DNA of 64,000 nt from NCBI RefSeq assembly GCF_023715325.1, contig NZ_JAMBNX010000010.1, positions 90,302 to 154,301 of the forward strand, in the 5' to 3' direction. The DNA comes from Agromyces mediolanus (GTDB lineage: Bacteria > Actinomycetota > Actinomycetes > Actinomycetales > Microbacteriaceae). A program made the translations under genes and the position numbers. Each line of letters begins with the position of its first letter. Positions within the stretch are counted from its first letter, which is position 1. Under the pieces are notes generated by a model. That model searched no databases and had not been told where the DNA came from. It worked only from the letters and a program-made list of their open reading frames with translations. Below are positions 1-8,038 of this stretch, one piece after another.

Positions 1-596
1 AGCGGGAAGAACCCGACGCGCACCCGCTCCGGCAGCCCGCCGAGCCCGCAGAGGTTCTCGACGATGAGCCGGTCGTCGCCGAGCACCACCTCGTGCACCG
101 GGAACGCGGCCGCGGCGGACTCGCCCGAGCTCGGGTCGGGGCTCAACGTGTCCACGGCGAGGACGTGCAGGCCGCGGCGCACGAGTTCGGCCGCGGCGGC
201 CGGGTCGAGCGCCGGGTGGTCGAGCGCCTCGTCGGTGTCGAAGCGTTCGGCCCAGCCCGTGTCGAGGATCACGATCGGCGGCACGCGTTCGGGCAGCGTG
301 CCCCCGAGCGCCCGCTCGAGCTCGGGGAGGCCGTAGCGCTGACCCGCGACGAGGCCGTCGAGGTGCACGACGAGTGCGTCGCCGACGAGCTCGTCGAGGC
401 CGATGCCGCCTGTCGTCCGGCCGCCGGCGACGGTGTGCGACGGCGCGTCGAGGTGGGTGCCGGTGTGCGAGCCGAGGTGCAGCCGGGCGACGTCGACGCC
501 GTCACGGTCGAGGTGGAGCGCCGGCTCGATCACGACCTCGGGGTCGCCCGGGTAGACGCGCATGCCCGAGCCGATCGGGCGACTGAGCTCACGCAT
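1..596 (-). CDS. Cyclase-family metal-dependent hydrolase (3' end outside window)
   Basis: Member of the cyclase family (kynurenine formamidase, isatin hydrolase and relatives), which hydrolyse cyclic or aryl amides with a bound divalent metal. About 198 residues are visible. The family metal motif HTGTHLDAPSH lies at about residues 44-54, with H44, H48, D50 and H54 as likely ligands; later blocks VILDTGW and LAVDTLSPD also fit the family. The ATG at 596 overlaps the stop of the upstream NCS1 transporter by eight bases, so the two are probably translationally coupled. The true substrate is unknown; the neighbours suggest a nitrogen heterocycle. The C-terminus is cut by the window edge. Confidence 0.85.
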   Translation of the reverse strand, partial: MRELSRPIGSGMRVYPGDPEVVIEPALHLDRDGVDVARLHLGSHTGTHLDAPSHTVAGGRTTGGIGLDELVGDALVVHLDGLVAGQRYGLPELERALGGTLPERVPPIVILDTGWAERFDTDEALDHPALDPAAAAELVRRGLHVLAVDTLSPDPSSGESAAAAFPVHEVVLGDDRLIVENLCGLGGLPERVRVGFFP

Positions 597-2100
597 CGCG
601 GCCGGGCCCGGTTCCGCTCGAGGCATCCGCGTCCGCCGCCGCTTTCGCGCGCCGCCTCGCCTCGAGGGCGCGCTCGGCGTCGCCGAGCACCGCCTCGTCC
701 ATCGCCTGGATGCCGCTCGTGTCGGCCTGCACGAGCGCGTCGGCGAGATGCACGCTCGCCTCGCGGCGGGTGCGCGCCCGCTCGGGGAGCATCGCGAGCA
801 GGTAGATCGTGAACGTCACCGCGAACGCGGGGATCGTCGCCCCGACCGGGCTCGGCCAGACGTACACCCAGAGGTACGACGCCGTCGCCCCCGCCGCCCA
901 GGCGCCGACCGCGATCCAGTTCACCCCGCCGAGGTACCAGTAGCGGCCGCCGCGGCGGCGCAGCAGCTCGGCCGTGTAGCTCGCGCGTTTCACGAGGTAG
1001 TAGTCGACGATCATGATCGCGAACACCGGCACGAAGAACGCGCCGATCACGATGAGGAAGTTCGTGAACTGGTCGAGCAGGGCGAGCCAGGTCGCGCCGG
1101 TGATGGAGATCGCGCCGACGACGAGCGCCGTCGGCAGGAAGCGCAGCTTCACCCGACCCGCCGCGGCGTGCACGATCGAGGTGGTCATGCCGTAGACGAC
1201 CATCGAGTTCGTCGCCATCACCGAGACGAAGATGACGATCGCGATCGGCGCGCCGAACGCCGCCACGAGCACGCTCGGGTCGAAGGCGAGCGGCTCGCCG
1301 CCGCTCAGGATGACGTAGCCGATGGCGGTCGCGCCGAGCGTCATCGCGATCACCGTCGAGAGGGTGTAGCCGAGACCGGCACCGAGGAAGCCGGCTCGGC
1401 TCGTCGCGGCCAGCCGGTTGAAGTCGGCCGAGAGCACCGTCCAGCTCACCGCGGTCGCGACGACGATGTCGAGCACGATCGCGGGGGTCTGCCCGAGCGA
1501 GGGATCGGCGGGGATCGCGAGGTAGTCGCCGGGCGCGAAGCTCGTGAAGGCGATGAAGAAGATCCACGCGATGATCGCGAGCATCAGCACGGCGAGCCAG
1601 GGCTCGACCTTCGCGATGCCCTCGTGGCCGAAGATCGCCAGGATGACGACGATCGTCTGGCACAGCACCGAGAAGAGGATCGGGTTCGAGAAGCCGGTGA
1701 GGCTCGACACGAGCGCGTCGACGGTGACGCCCGCGAGCATCGCCTGCACCCAGCTCCAGCCCATCAGGATGACGAGGTTCGCCGCCATCGGCAGGAACCC
1801 GCCGCGCGTGCCGAAGGCGCCGCGGGCGAGCGCCATCGTCGGCAGGCCCGTGCGGGTGCCGATGTTCCCGATCAGGGTGAGCACGACCGCGCCGGCGATC
1901 GTGCCCGCGACGATCATCGTGATCGCGGTGCCGTACTCGACGCCCGGCACGAACAGGGTGCCGGTGAGCAGCGTCGTCACGACGAGGTTCGCGGCGAGCC
2001 AGATCATGCCGATGCGGGGCGTGGACAGGGTGCCGCGGACCGGCCCCGAGGTGTCGGACTGCGCCGCGAGGCGGCGGTCGAGGCGGCGATACAGCGACAT
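589..2100 (-). CDS. NCS1-family nucleobase/hydantoin/allantoin-type permease
   Basis: A 503-residue polytopic membrane protein of the nucleobase:cation symporter-1 family (cytosine permease, allantoin and hydantoin transporters), which imports N-heterocycles with H+ or Na+. About 12 hydrophobic segments run from residue 30 to 440. The early helices have the family look (LVVTTLLTGTLFVPG, then GTRTGLPTMALARGAFG at about 80-97, and GWSWVQAML). A short charged C-terminal tail of about 60 residues follows the last helix. It sits between an SnoaL-like gene (86 bp upstream) and the cyclase-family gene it overlaps, so it is probably the uptake step of this cluster. Substrate specificity cannot be read from sequence. 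Confidence 0.9.
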   Translation of the reverse strand: MSLYRRLDRRLAAQSDTSGPVRGTLSTPRIGMIWLAANLVVTTLLTGTLFVPGVEYGTAITMIVAGTIAGAVVLTLIGNIGTRTGLPTMALARGAFGTRGGFLPMAANLVILMGWSWVQAMLAGVTVDALVSSLTGFSNPILFSVLCQTIVVILAIFGHEGIAKVEPWLAVLMLAIIAWIFFIAFTSFAPGDYLAIPADPSLGQTPAIVLDIVVATAVSWTVLSADFNRLAATSRAGFLGAGLGYTLSTVIAMTLGATAIGYVILSGGEPLAFDPSVLVAAFGAPIAIVIFVSVMATNSMVVYGMTTSIVHAAAGRVKLRFLPTALVVGAISITGATWLALLDQFTNFLIVIGAFFVPVFAIMIVDYYLVKRASYTAELLRRRGGRYWYLGGVNWIAVGAWAAGATASYLWVYVWPSPVGATIPAFAVTFTIYLLAMLPERARTRREASVHLADALVQADTSGIQAMDEAVLGDAERALEARRRAKAAADADASSGTGPGRDA

Positions 2101-2186
2101 TGCGTGCTCCTGGGGCTGGGGGATGAAGCGGGTGGGGCGGGCCGGCCGAGTCGGCCGGGGACGCGGATCCGGTCGGGCGGGCCGGA

Positions 2187-2588
2187 TCAGTCGGCGGATG
2201 CCGCGGAGAGGTGCTCGTGCACGGCGAGCAGCTGCTCGCCGTCGACGCGGAAGACGATGGTCTCCCGCTCGCGGTACGCGTCCTCGCCCTCACCCGTGTC
2301 GACGCGGGTCGCGACGTCGTGGCTGAACACGGCGCCGCCCGGGTACGCCTGCACGAGGCGCGCGGTCGAACGGCAGTCGAGGACGCGCCATCCGCCCTCG
2401 ACCCAGTCCTGCCAGAGCGCCTCGTACGCGGCGCGGTCGTCGAGCCTCGCCGCCTCCGTGTGGAAGAGGAAGCTGGCGTCCGGGGCGAAACCGGCGAAGT
2501 AGCGCTCACCGTCGGTCGCGGTGAAGGCGTCGATGATCGCGTCGGCGGCGGCGAGCACCTCCGCGGTGCTCGGGGTGCGGGTGGTCAT
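2187..2588 (-). CDS. SnoaL-like / NTF2-fold protein
   Basis: A 133-residue protein of the NTF2/SnoaL-like (DUF4440-type) superfamily, small cone-shaped alpha+beta barrels used as isomerases, hydrolases or binding proteins. The first half is helical with TAEVLAAADAIIDAFTATDG, then FAPDASFLFHT; the second half has strand-rich FSHDVATRVD and the closing WRVLD/VHEHLS pattern typical of the fold. The ATG is preceded by GAAGGAGCCCCCG on the minus strand, a good ribosome binding site. It lies between the ureohydrolase and the transporter, with about 50 and 86 bp gaps, and is probably cotranscribed with them. Its exact role is not known. Confidence 0.8.
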   Translation of the reverse strand: MTTRTPSTAEVLAAADAIIDAFTATDGERYFAGFAPDASFLFHTEAARLDDRAAYEALWQDWVEGGWRVLDCRSTARLVQAYPGGAVFSHDVATRVDTGEGEDAYRERETIVFRVDGEQLLAVHEHLSAASAD

Positions 2589-2637
2589 CGGGGGCTCCTT
2601 CGATCCGGGTGAAGCGGGTATGGCGGGGCCGGGCAGC

Positions 2638-3636
2638 TCAGCCGCGCGGCGCCATCGCGCTGATGAGTTCGTACGCGACGTGCGAGGCGGCGACCGCGGT
2701 GAGCTGGGCGTGATCGTAGGCGGGGGCGACCTCGACGACGTCGGCGCCGACGATGCGCTGGTCGGCGAGGGCGCGGATGATGCGGAGCAGCTCCCGGCTC
2801 GTCAGCCCGCCGGCCTCCGGGGTGCCGGTGCCGGGCGCGTGCGCCGGGTCGAGCACGTCGATGTCGATCGAGATGTAGAGGGGCTTGCCGCCGATCCGGG
2901 CACGGATCCGCTCGATCGCCGCTTCGACGCCGCGCTCCTCGATGTCCTCGCTCGTGACGATCGCGAAGCCGAGCCGGGCGTCGTCGCTCAGGTCCTCGAC
3001 GCCGTAGAGCGGCCCGCGGGTGCCGACGTGCATGCTCGCGGTGAGGTCGATGAGCCCCTCCTCCGAGGCGCGGCGGAACGGGGTGCCGTGCGTGATCGGG
3101 GCGCCGAAGTAGGTGTCCCAGGTGTCGAGGTGGGCGTCGAAGTGCAGCACCGCGACCGGGCCGTGCTTCGCCGTGACGGCGCGGAGCAGCGGCAGCGCGA
3201 TCGTGTGGTCGCCGCCGATGACGACGAGGCGGTCGGCGTGCTCGGCGAGCGCGCGGGCGCCGGTCTCGACGTCGGCGACGGCCTCGTCGATGCTGAACGG
3301 GTTCACCGCGAGGTCGCCCGCGTCGGCGACCTGCTGCACGGCGAAGGGCTCGACGCCCTGCGCCGGGTTGAAGGGGCGGAGCAGGCGCGAGGCCTCGCGC
3401 ACGTGCGCCGGACCGAAGCGCGCCCCCGGCCGGTAGCTCACGCCGCTGTCGAAGGGCACGCCGACGACGGCGATGTCCGCGTGCTCGACGTCCTCGAGGC
3501 GCGGCAGGCGAGCGAAGGTGGCGATGCCCGCGAAACGCGGCACCCGGCTCGCGTCGACCGGGCCGATCGGCCGCGGGCGCTCGTGCTGCTGCTGGTCGGG
3601 CACGTCACTGGGGTGCAGAGCGCCATTGGGTTGCAT
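2638..3636 (-). CDS. Ureohydrolase (agmatinase/guanidinobutyrase family)
   Basis: A 332-residue Mn-dependent ureohydrolase that releases urea (or formamide) from a guanidino or formimino substrate. All metal-site motifs are present: GGDH with H144, DAHLD with D167, H169 and D171, and [18 protein letters not shown] with D258 and D260. The length matches agmatinase-like enzymes. The frame is open further upstream to 3969, but I start at ATG 3636 because that extension reads through the promoter region and looks unlike the family; AAAGG precedes the ATG. It is the first gene of the leftward cluster and divergent from an XRE-cupin regulator. Agmatine, guanidinobutyrate, guanidinopropionate or guanidine are all possible substrates. 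Confidence 0.9.
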   Translation of the reverse strand: MQPNGALHPSDVPDQQQHERPRPIGPVDASRVPRFAGIATFARLPRLEDVEHADIAVVGVPFDSGVSYRPGARFGPAHVREASRLLRPFNPAQGVEPFAVQQVADAGDLAVNPFSIDEAVADVETGARALAEHADRLVVIGGDHTIALPLLRAVTAKHGPVAVLHFDAHLDTWDTYFGAPITHGTPFRRASEEGLIDLTASMHVGTRGPLYGVEDLSDDARLGFAIVTSEDIEERGVEAAIERIRARIGGKPLYISIDIDVLDPAHAPGTGTPEAGGLTSRELLRIIRALADQRIVGADVVEVAPAYDHAQLTAVAASHVAYELISAMAPRG

Positions 3637-3793
3637 ATTAGTAAACCTTTGATATTCTGGATGAAACTTGCGGGCAATGCTACGGCGTGAGATGCGGTGA
3701 CGCAACCATGCGGCCGCGGCATCCGTCCGCCTGGCGCTTCGGCCGGTCGGGCCGGCCGAGGCATCCGCGATCCGAACCGAGCGAAGGAGCCGC
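3634..3793. promoter_or_regulatory. Divergent promoter region, ureohydrolase / XRE-cupin regulator
   Basis: This 157-bp gap between divergent genes includes an AT-rich patch at 3631-3665 that stands out from the GC-rich surroundings. On the minus strand TTGCCC, a 17-base spacer and TATCAA make a plausible -35/-10 pair, with the -10 close to the ribosome binding site. The adjacent regulator probably binds here, but I see no convincing palindrome. Confidence 0.4.
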
Positions 3794-4381
3794 ATGCGCC
3801 GCGCCGTCCCACCTGGCCCCAGCTCCTCACCGCTCGCGATCGGTGCGCACCTGCGCAACGCCCGCACGGCGCAGGGGCTCACCCTCGCCCAGCTCGCCGA
3901 GGCGAGCGGACTGACGAAGGGCTTCCTCAGCCGTCTCGAACGCGACGAGACCTCCCCCTCCGTCGCCACCCTGCTGCAGCTCTGCCAGGTGCTCTCCCTG
4001 CCGATCGGTTCACTCTTCGCCGAGCCCGAGATCCAGGTCGTGGGCTACGACGACGCGCCCCGGGTGAACTTCGGCGGCACCCACGTGACCGAGCGGCTCA
4101 TGTCGCCGCGCAGCGAGTCCCGCGTGCAGCTGCTGCGCTCCGAGATGGCGCCCGGGGCATCCGGGGGCGGCGAGCTCTACACGATCTCGAGCGACGTGGA
4201 GGTGCTGCACGTGCTGTCGGGCGCGCTGACGGTGCGCTTCGTCGACCGCGACGTCGAACTCGCCACGGGCGACGCGCTCACCTTCCCGGGCCGCGAACCC
4301 CACAGTTGGACCGCCGATCCCGAGCTCGGCGCCGAGGTCATGTGGGTCATCGTGCCCGCCCCGTGGAGCGGCACGAGCTAG
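3794..4381 (+). CDS. XRE-family regulator with C-terminal cupin sensor
   Basis: A 195-residue one-component regulator. An XRE helix-turn-helix spans about residues 16-70 ([20 protein letters not shown], then [15 protein letters not shown]), followed by a small cupin domain at about 110-190 with [13 protein letters not shown] and [11 protein letters not shown]. Proteins of this layout sense a small metabolite in the cupin and control catabolic or transport genes. It is divergent from the ureohydrolase-SnoaL-NCS1-cyclase cluster, so it probably regulates that cluster and perhaps itself. GAAGGAG precedes the ATG. A second XRE-cupin protein at 7331-7960 has the same layout but a different neighbourhood. 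Confidence 0.9.
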   Translation: MRRAVPPGPSSSPLAIGAHLRNARTAQGLTLAQLAEASGLTKGFLSRLERDETSPSVATLLQLCQVLSLPIGSLFAEPEIQVVGYDDAPRVNFGGTHVTERLMSPRSESRVQLLRSEMAPGASGGGELYTISSDVEVLHVLSGALTVRFVDRDVELATGDALTFPGREPHSWTADPELGAEVMWVIVPAPWSGTS

Positions 4382-4729
4382 GCACCCTCGACCTCGGGCC
4401 GCACGCGCGGGGCTCGCGGCGAGCTGGCCGGCTCGCGGCCCGCTCGTCGGCCGGCTCGTCGGCCGACGCGTCGGTCAGCGCGTCGGCCGACTCGTTGGTC
4501 AGCTCGTCGGCCGACGCGATGTCGATCACCGAGCTCGCCGCCGAGCTCGGCGAGCCGTCGGAGTGGCGGCCTCCTCCGCTGCCCTCGACGGTCGTCTCAG
4601 TACGCTCGCCGTGCGCAGCACGGGGCCGAGCCGCGGGGAGCATCCGCTCACAATCGGCACGCCGACCGACCTTTCCACACTCGAACAGCGGTTCGAGGCT
4701 CACCGCCGCGATCGGCCTAGCGTCGAAGC
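4382..4729. repeat. Gene-free stretch with degenerate CGTCGGCC/CGTCGGTC repeats
   Basis: No convincing gene. Positions 4438-4520 hold about nine imperfect copies of an octamer CGTCGGCC/CGTCGGTC, some grouped as GCGTCGGCCGACTCG. The reading frames across it give low-complexity Ser-Ala-Asp peptides and are best taken as repeat translation. At 4718-4723 TAGCGT lies about seven bases before the next ATG and no Shine-Dalgarno is visible there, so the downstream mRNA may be leaderless. Confidence 0.5.
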
Positions 4730-6208
4730 ATGGAACCTCCCGACCAACCGAGCCTCCAGCCGGCTGCGCTCGCCGCACTCACGGCGCGTCTCGCCGCCCT
4801 CGGCTCGGCGTGGGAGGGCGGAACCCTGCTGAGCGCCCGGGGCCGGTCCCCGCGCGACACCGGCGCCGTCGATGCGCGCGCGCTGAGTGACGACGGGCTC
4901 ATCCGGGTGCTCGGGGCGGTCGCCGACCTCGCGCGAGCGGCCGACGCGCTCGGCAGCGCCTGCGCGGCCGAACTCGCGTCGCGGTGCACCGGTGTCCCGG
5001 GCGACGACCCGGCGCGTGATCGCGGCTACCCGAATCCCGCCCGGCTCGTCGCCGAGACGACACGCACTCGCGCTCGCACCGCGCACGCCCTGATCACCGT
5101 CGGGGCGGCGACCGCCGAGCGCGGCTCGCTGACGGGCGAGCCGCTGCCGCCGCGGTTCGCACACCTCGCCGCTGGCCTCGCGCTCACGACCGTCGGGCTC
5201 GAGGCCGCGGAGACCATCCGGCGCTTCCTCGAACGCGTCGCACCTCGCGTCGCCGCTCCCGCCCTCGAGGCCGCCGAGCGATTCCTCGTCGAACAGGCCG
5301 GCGAGGTCGGTCCCGAACGGCTGACACAGCTCACCGCGCTCCTCGAAGCCCGGCTCGACCCCGATGGCGTACGGCCGCGCGAAGACGAGCTGCGCGCACG
5401 GCGGGGGCTCCGCATCTGGGAAGACGCGGCGGGCATGGTCAACATTCGCGGCGCACTCGATCCGGTGAACGGGGCCTCGCTGAAGGCGGCCGTCGACGGG
5501 CTCGTCGGCGCCGAGCTGCACCGGGCGCGCGACGCCGGGCACGGGCACGGGCACGGGCACGGGCACGGGCACGGGCACGGGCACGACGATGCCCGCACCG
5601 CCGAGCACCGCACCATCGCCCAGCTGAACGCCGACGCGCTCGCCGATCTCGCGCGGCACGCGCTCGGCTGCGCTTCGGTTCCCACGCTCCGCCAGACGAC
5701 CGTGGTGGTGCGCGCCGATGCCGAGGCGCTCCTCGCCGAGCGCGGGCACGGCACGATCGACGGGCTCGAACAGCCGATCTCGATCGCGAGCGTCCGGGCC
5801 CTCATCACCGCCGCGGGCGTCGCGCCGCTCTTCGTCGGCGGCGACGGCGAGCCGCTGGAGCTCGGTCGCTCGGCGCGCCTGTTCAGCCCGGCCCAGAAGC
5901 TCGCGCTGGCCGATCGCGACGGCGGATGCGCCTGGCCTCGCTGCTCGCGACCACCGTCGCACACCGAGGCGCACCATCTTGCCTGGTGGCACCGCGACGA
6001 GGGCCGCACCGATGTCGACAACGGCATCCTGCTCTGCAGCCACCATCACCACCGCGTCCACGACGACGGCTGGCGCATCGTCGTCCGCGAGCGCGAGCGC
6101 TGGTTCATCCCGCCGCCGCACGTCGACCCGCACGGCACTCCGATCGCCGCCAACACCTCGACCGATCGACGCATGCGGCTGCTCGCGCGCGATCTGGCGG
6201 CGGCGTGA
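4730..6208 (+). CDS. DUF222 / HNH endonuclease domain protein
   Basis: A 492-residue member of the DUF222 plus HNH family (13E12-like), which is multicopy in many actinobacteria and of uncertain function; it is often suspected to be mobile or intron/REP-like. The N-terminal DUF222 region covers about 40-330. The C-terminal HNH zinc module at about 405-450 includes CAWPRCSRPPSH, EAHHLAWW, DVDNGILLCSHHHH and VHDDGW, with the Cys pair and the His-Asn-His residues present, so the nuclease looks intact. An unusual (Gly-His)8 tract at about 270-285 comes from eight GGGCAC units. No promoter palindrome or partner gene is visible. Confidence 0.9.
   Translation: MEPPDQPSLQPAALAALTARLAALGSAWEGGTLLSARGRSPRDTGAVDARALSDDGLIRVLGAVADLARAADALGSACAAELASRCTGVPGDDPARDRGYPNPARLVAETTRTRARTAHALITVGAATAERGSLTGEPLPPRFAHLAAGLALTTVGLEAAETIRRFLERVAPRVAAPALEAAERFLVEQAGEVGPERLTQLTALLEARLDPDGVRPREDELRARRGLRIWEDAAGMVNIRGALDPVNGASLKAAVDGLVGAELHRARDAGHGHGHGHGHGHGHGHDDARTAEHRTIAQLNADALADLARHALGCASVPTLRQTTVVVRADAEALLAERGHGTIDGLEQPISIASVRALITAAGVAPLFVGGDGEPLELGRSARLFSPAQKLALADRDGGCAWPRCSRPPSHTEAHHLAWWHRDEGRTDVDNGILLCSHHHHRVHDDGWRIVVRERERWFIPPPHVDPHGTPIAANTSTDRRMRLLARDLAAA
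5537..5584 (+). repeat. (GGGCAC)8 hexanucleotide microsatellite in coding sequence
   Basis: Eight perfect head-to-tail GGGCAC units inside the DUF222/HNH gene encode a (Gly-His)8 tract. Because the unit is six bases, gain or loss of copies keeps the reading frame. A poly-GH stretch could bind metal, but this is speculation. Confidence 0.95.
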
Positions 6209-6235
6209 CTCGCGGCGGCGGCACTCGCGGCGCCG

Positions 6236-6254
6236 GCCCGGTGTCAGACCGGGC
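6236..6254. terminator. Bidirectional hairpin between convergent genes
   Basis: A perfect inverted repeat GCCCGGT / ACCGGGC with a five-base loop lies between the rightward DUF222 gene and the leftward GyrI-like gene and covers the stop codon of the latter (6244-6246). There is no clear T-tract, so efficiency is uncertain. Confidence 0.5.
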
Positions 6255-6876
6255 GCACCGGTTGGCGGAGCACCGTGCGGAGCTTCTCCGGGGCGGTGCG
6301 CCGTGCATCGCTCAGATAGATCTCGTGGTGATCGCCCGCGAACGTCAAGCCGTGCTCGGGCATGAACTCGTCGTGCAGCCGCGCGAGCGTCGGCCCTTCG
6401 TCGTCGTACGAGCCGAGGTGCATGGTCTGCACGCAGCGCCCCTCGTGCAGCCGTCGCAGCTCGAGCGCCCCGATCGCACCGCCCAGCTCGGCCGGCGCCT
6501 TCTGGAGGGCGCGCTCGCGGGCGACCGCGAGGTGCCCGTCGTCGAGCCAATCCGGCTGCACGATCAACATCGTCCAGCTCCATGCCGCTTTGTCGCGACT
6601 GAGGAAGCTCGCCGGATCGTCGGCCCGCCACAGCCCCTCGAGCGGCGCGACCACGAAGTCTCGGCCGAGCTCCCGCTTGCTCAGGAACTTGAGCGGGTAG
6701 GCCACCGAGTAGAGGGCCTGCACCGCGGCGGAGTACGCGGGGACGGTGTTCGGGTCGCCGTGGCCGTCGATCGCGAGCACCTGCATCGGCGGCACCTCGA
6801 CGAGCTCGAAGCGCCCCGCACCCGGCGCGTACAGCGATCGGAATTCGCGTTTGACGTCGTACTTCCGCTCGGCCAT
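6244..6876 (-). CDS. GyrI-like small-molecule-binding domain protein
   Basis: A 210-residue protein of the GyrI-like (SOUL/BmrR effector-binding-like) group. The pattern KREFRSLYAPGAGRFELVEV, then PMQVLAIDGHGDPN, and later GRCVQTMHLGSYDDEGPT and FAGDHHEIYLSDARRTAPEK, is typical of the stand-alone family often annotated GyrI-like domain-containing protein. Such proteins are cytoplasmic and bind or hydrolyse small molecules. The ATG at 6876 overlaps the stop of the upstream membrane-protein gene by one base (TGATG), so the two are probably coupled. I cannot assign a ligand. Confidence 0.85.
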   Translation of the reverse strand: MAERKYDVKREFRSLYAPGAGRFELVEVPPMQVLAIDGHGDPNTVPAYSAAVQALYSVAYPLKFLSKRELGRDFVVAPLEGLWRADDPASFLSRDKAAWSWTMLIVQPDWLDDGHLAVARERALQKAPAELGGAIGALELRRLHEGRCVQTMHLGSYDDEGPTLARLHDEFMPEHGLTFAGDHHEIYLSDARRTAPEKLRTVLRQPVRPV

Positions 6877-7265
6877 CAGAACGCCGAGAGCAGGGCGCTC
6901 TGCATGAGCGTGGCGACGAGCGTCGCGAGGGCGCCGCCGCCGAGCGCGAGGCCCGCCCCGGCGCGCGCCCGCCCCGGCCCCCGCCGCACGAGCACGATGA
7001 GCCCCGTCGCCACCGCCACGATGGCGCACATCGCGACGAGCACCCCCTGCGCGAGGTGGACGACGTTCAGCAGGGTGACGAGGTCGGCCGATCCGTCGGT
7101 GGTCGAGTAGATGAGCGGCAGCACGAGCTGCACGGCCACCTGCAACGCCACGATGACGAGCCCCGCGACGAGCGACACCACGGCGAGCGCGGCCGACTGC
7201 TCCGGCTGCGGCTGCGGCTGCTGGGACTGGTACTGCGGCGGCACGGTCGGGTCGTTGGCGCTCAT
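6876..7265 (-). CDS. Small integral membrane protein with Gln/Pro-rich N-terminus
   Basis: A 129-residue hypothetical membrane protein. A cytoplasmic-looking Gln/Pro-rich head (PPQYQSQQPQPQPEQSA) precedes three or four hydrophobic helices at about 28-52, 63-90 and 105-127, separated by a positively charged RRGPGRARA loop, so the protein is probably anchored with the loop inside. I start at ATG 7265; an in-frame ATG at 7274 and longer readings are possible. The gene is one base from overlap with the GyrI-like gene downstream. It resembles DUF4190-type actinobacterial membrane proteins but no function is claimed. Confidence 0.7.
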   Translation of the reverse strand: MSANDPTVPPQYQSQQPQPQPEQSAALAVVSLVAGLVIVALQVAVQLVLPLIYSTTDGSADLVTLLNVVHLAQGVLVAMCAIVAVATGLIVLVRRGPGRARAGAGLALGGGALATLVATLMQSALLSAF

Positions 7266-7330
7266 GGGCCTCATGATGCCGCATCCACCACCCCCTGGTC
7301 GAGGGGCAGGACTCCCCATCGCCACCCGGG

Positions 7331-7960
7331 CTACGCCTCGACGGTCCGCAGGTGCACCCGCTCGCCCTGCGCGCTCAGCAGGTTCAGCACCTCGGCCGGC
7401 TCCAGCGAGGCGCTCACCATGCCGTGCGGCACACGGGTGTCGAACTCGGCCGCCTCGCCCGGCTCCAGCACGAGCTCCTCGTCGCCGAGGGCGAGCCGCA
7501 CCCGGCCGCTCAGCACGTAGATCCAGTCGTACCCGCCGTGGGTGCGTTGCGGCACGGCCGACTCGGGCGGATGGCCCGGCAGCACCATCTTGTACGCGTG
7601 CAGACCGGGGGTGTCACGGGTCAGCGGGATGATCGCCTTCCCGTCGCGGTAGAAGGGTTTCGGCCGTACCCGCGGGTCGGCGATCTGCGGGGCGCCGACG
7701 AGGTCGTCGAGGCTCACCCGGTAGGCGGTCGCGAGCCGCATCAACAGGTCCAGCGTCGGCCGGCGGCCGCCCGACTCGAGGCGCGACAGCGTGCTCACCG
7801 AGATCCCGGTGCGCTCGGAGAGCTCGGCGAGCGTCGCCTCACGGCGCTGGCGGAGCGCCCGCAGCCGCGGCGCCACGGCGTCGAGCGAGCGCTCGAGCTC
7901 TTCACCGGCCGGTTCCGTCGATGCGTCCGCCGCTCGTTCCGGCTCCCACTCGTGCGCCAT
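7331..7960 (-). CDS. XRE-family regulator with cupin domain
   Basis: A 209-residue one-component regulator. A helix-turn-helix at about 30-85 contains LRQRREATLAELSERTG and STLSRLESGGRRPTL; a cupin at about 125-205 contains THGGYDWIYVLSGRVRLALG and EFDTRVPHGM. The frame stays open upstream to 8848, but that part is antisense to a flavoenzyme; ATG 7960 gives the normal family length. It is divergent from the thioredoxin-reductase-like gene, with a perfect palindrome between them (7980-7998), and this gene pairing is common in actinobacteria. It probably represses the flavoenzyme pair and itself; the effector is unknown. Confidence 0.88.
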   Translation of the reverse strand: MAHEWEPERAADASTEPAGEELERSLDAVAPRLRALRQRREATLAELSERTGISVSTLSRLESGGRRPTLDLLMRLATAYRVSLDDLVGAPQIADPRVRPKPFYRDGKAIIPLTRDTPGLHAYKMVLPGHPPESAVPQRTHGGYDWIYVLSGRVRLALGDEELVLEPGEAAEFDTRVPHGMVSASLEPAEVLNLLSAQGERVHLRTVEA

Positions 7961-7979
7961 CCCCGCCTCCCGTCGCCAC

Positions 7980-7998
7980 GTTTGCCGCTTCGGCAAAC
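7980..7998. promoter_or_regulatory. Operator palindrome for the XRE-cupin regulator
   Basis: Perfect inverted repeat GTTTGCCG-CTT-CGGCAAAC in the 78-bp gap between the divergent XRE-cupin and flavoenzyme genes. Its symmetry and position, 20 bp from the regulator start and 41 bp from the flavoenzyme start, fit a repressor site controlling both directions. A related half-site GCTTGCCA follows at 8001. Confidence 0.7.
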
Positions 7999-8038
7999 CA
8001 GCTTGCCACATGCATCCGCCCGCCGCAGGATCGGGAGC

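Noticed and set aside
530..2509. 659-residue open frame on the minus strand and 646-residue one on the plus strand
   Set aside because: Both are alternate-frame shadows of the NCS1 gene; their products are Arg/Ala/Pro-rich without family motifs.
3637..3969. 111-residue N-terminal extension of the ureohydrolase
   Set aside because: It covers the divergent promoter and the start of the XRE gene and has no similarity to the family.
4690..4705. tRNA T-arm-like GGTTCGAGGC
   Set aside because: No acceptor or anticodon stems can be drawn around it.
4700..6631. 643-residue minus-strand frame opposite the DUF222/HNH gene
   Set aside because: Antisense shadow; the plus-strand protein has an intact HNH module and the minus product is low complexity.
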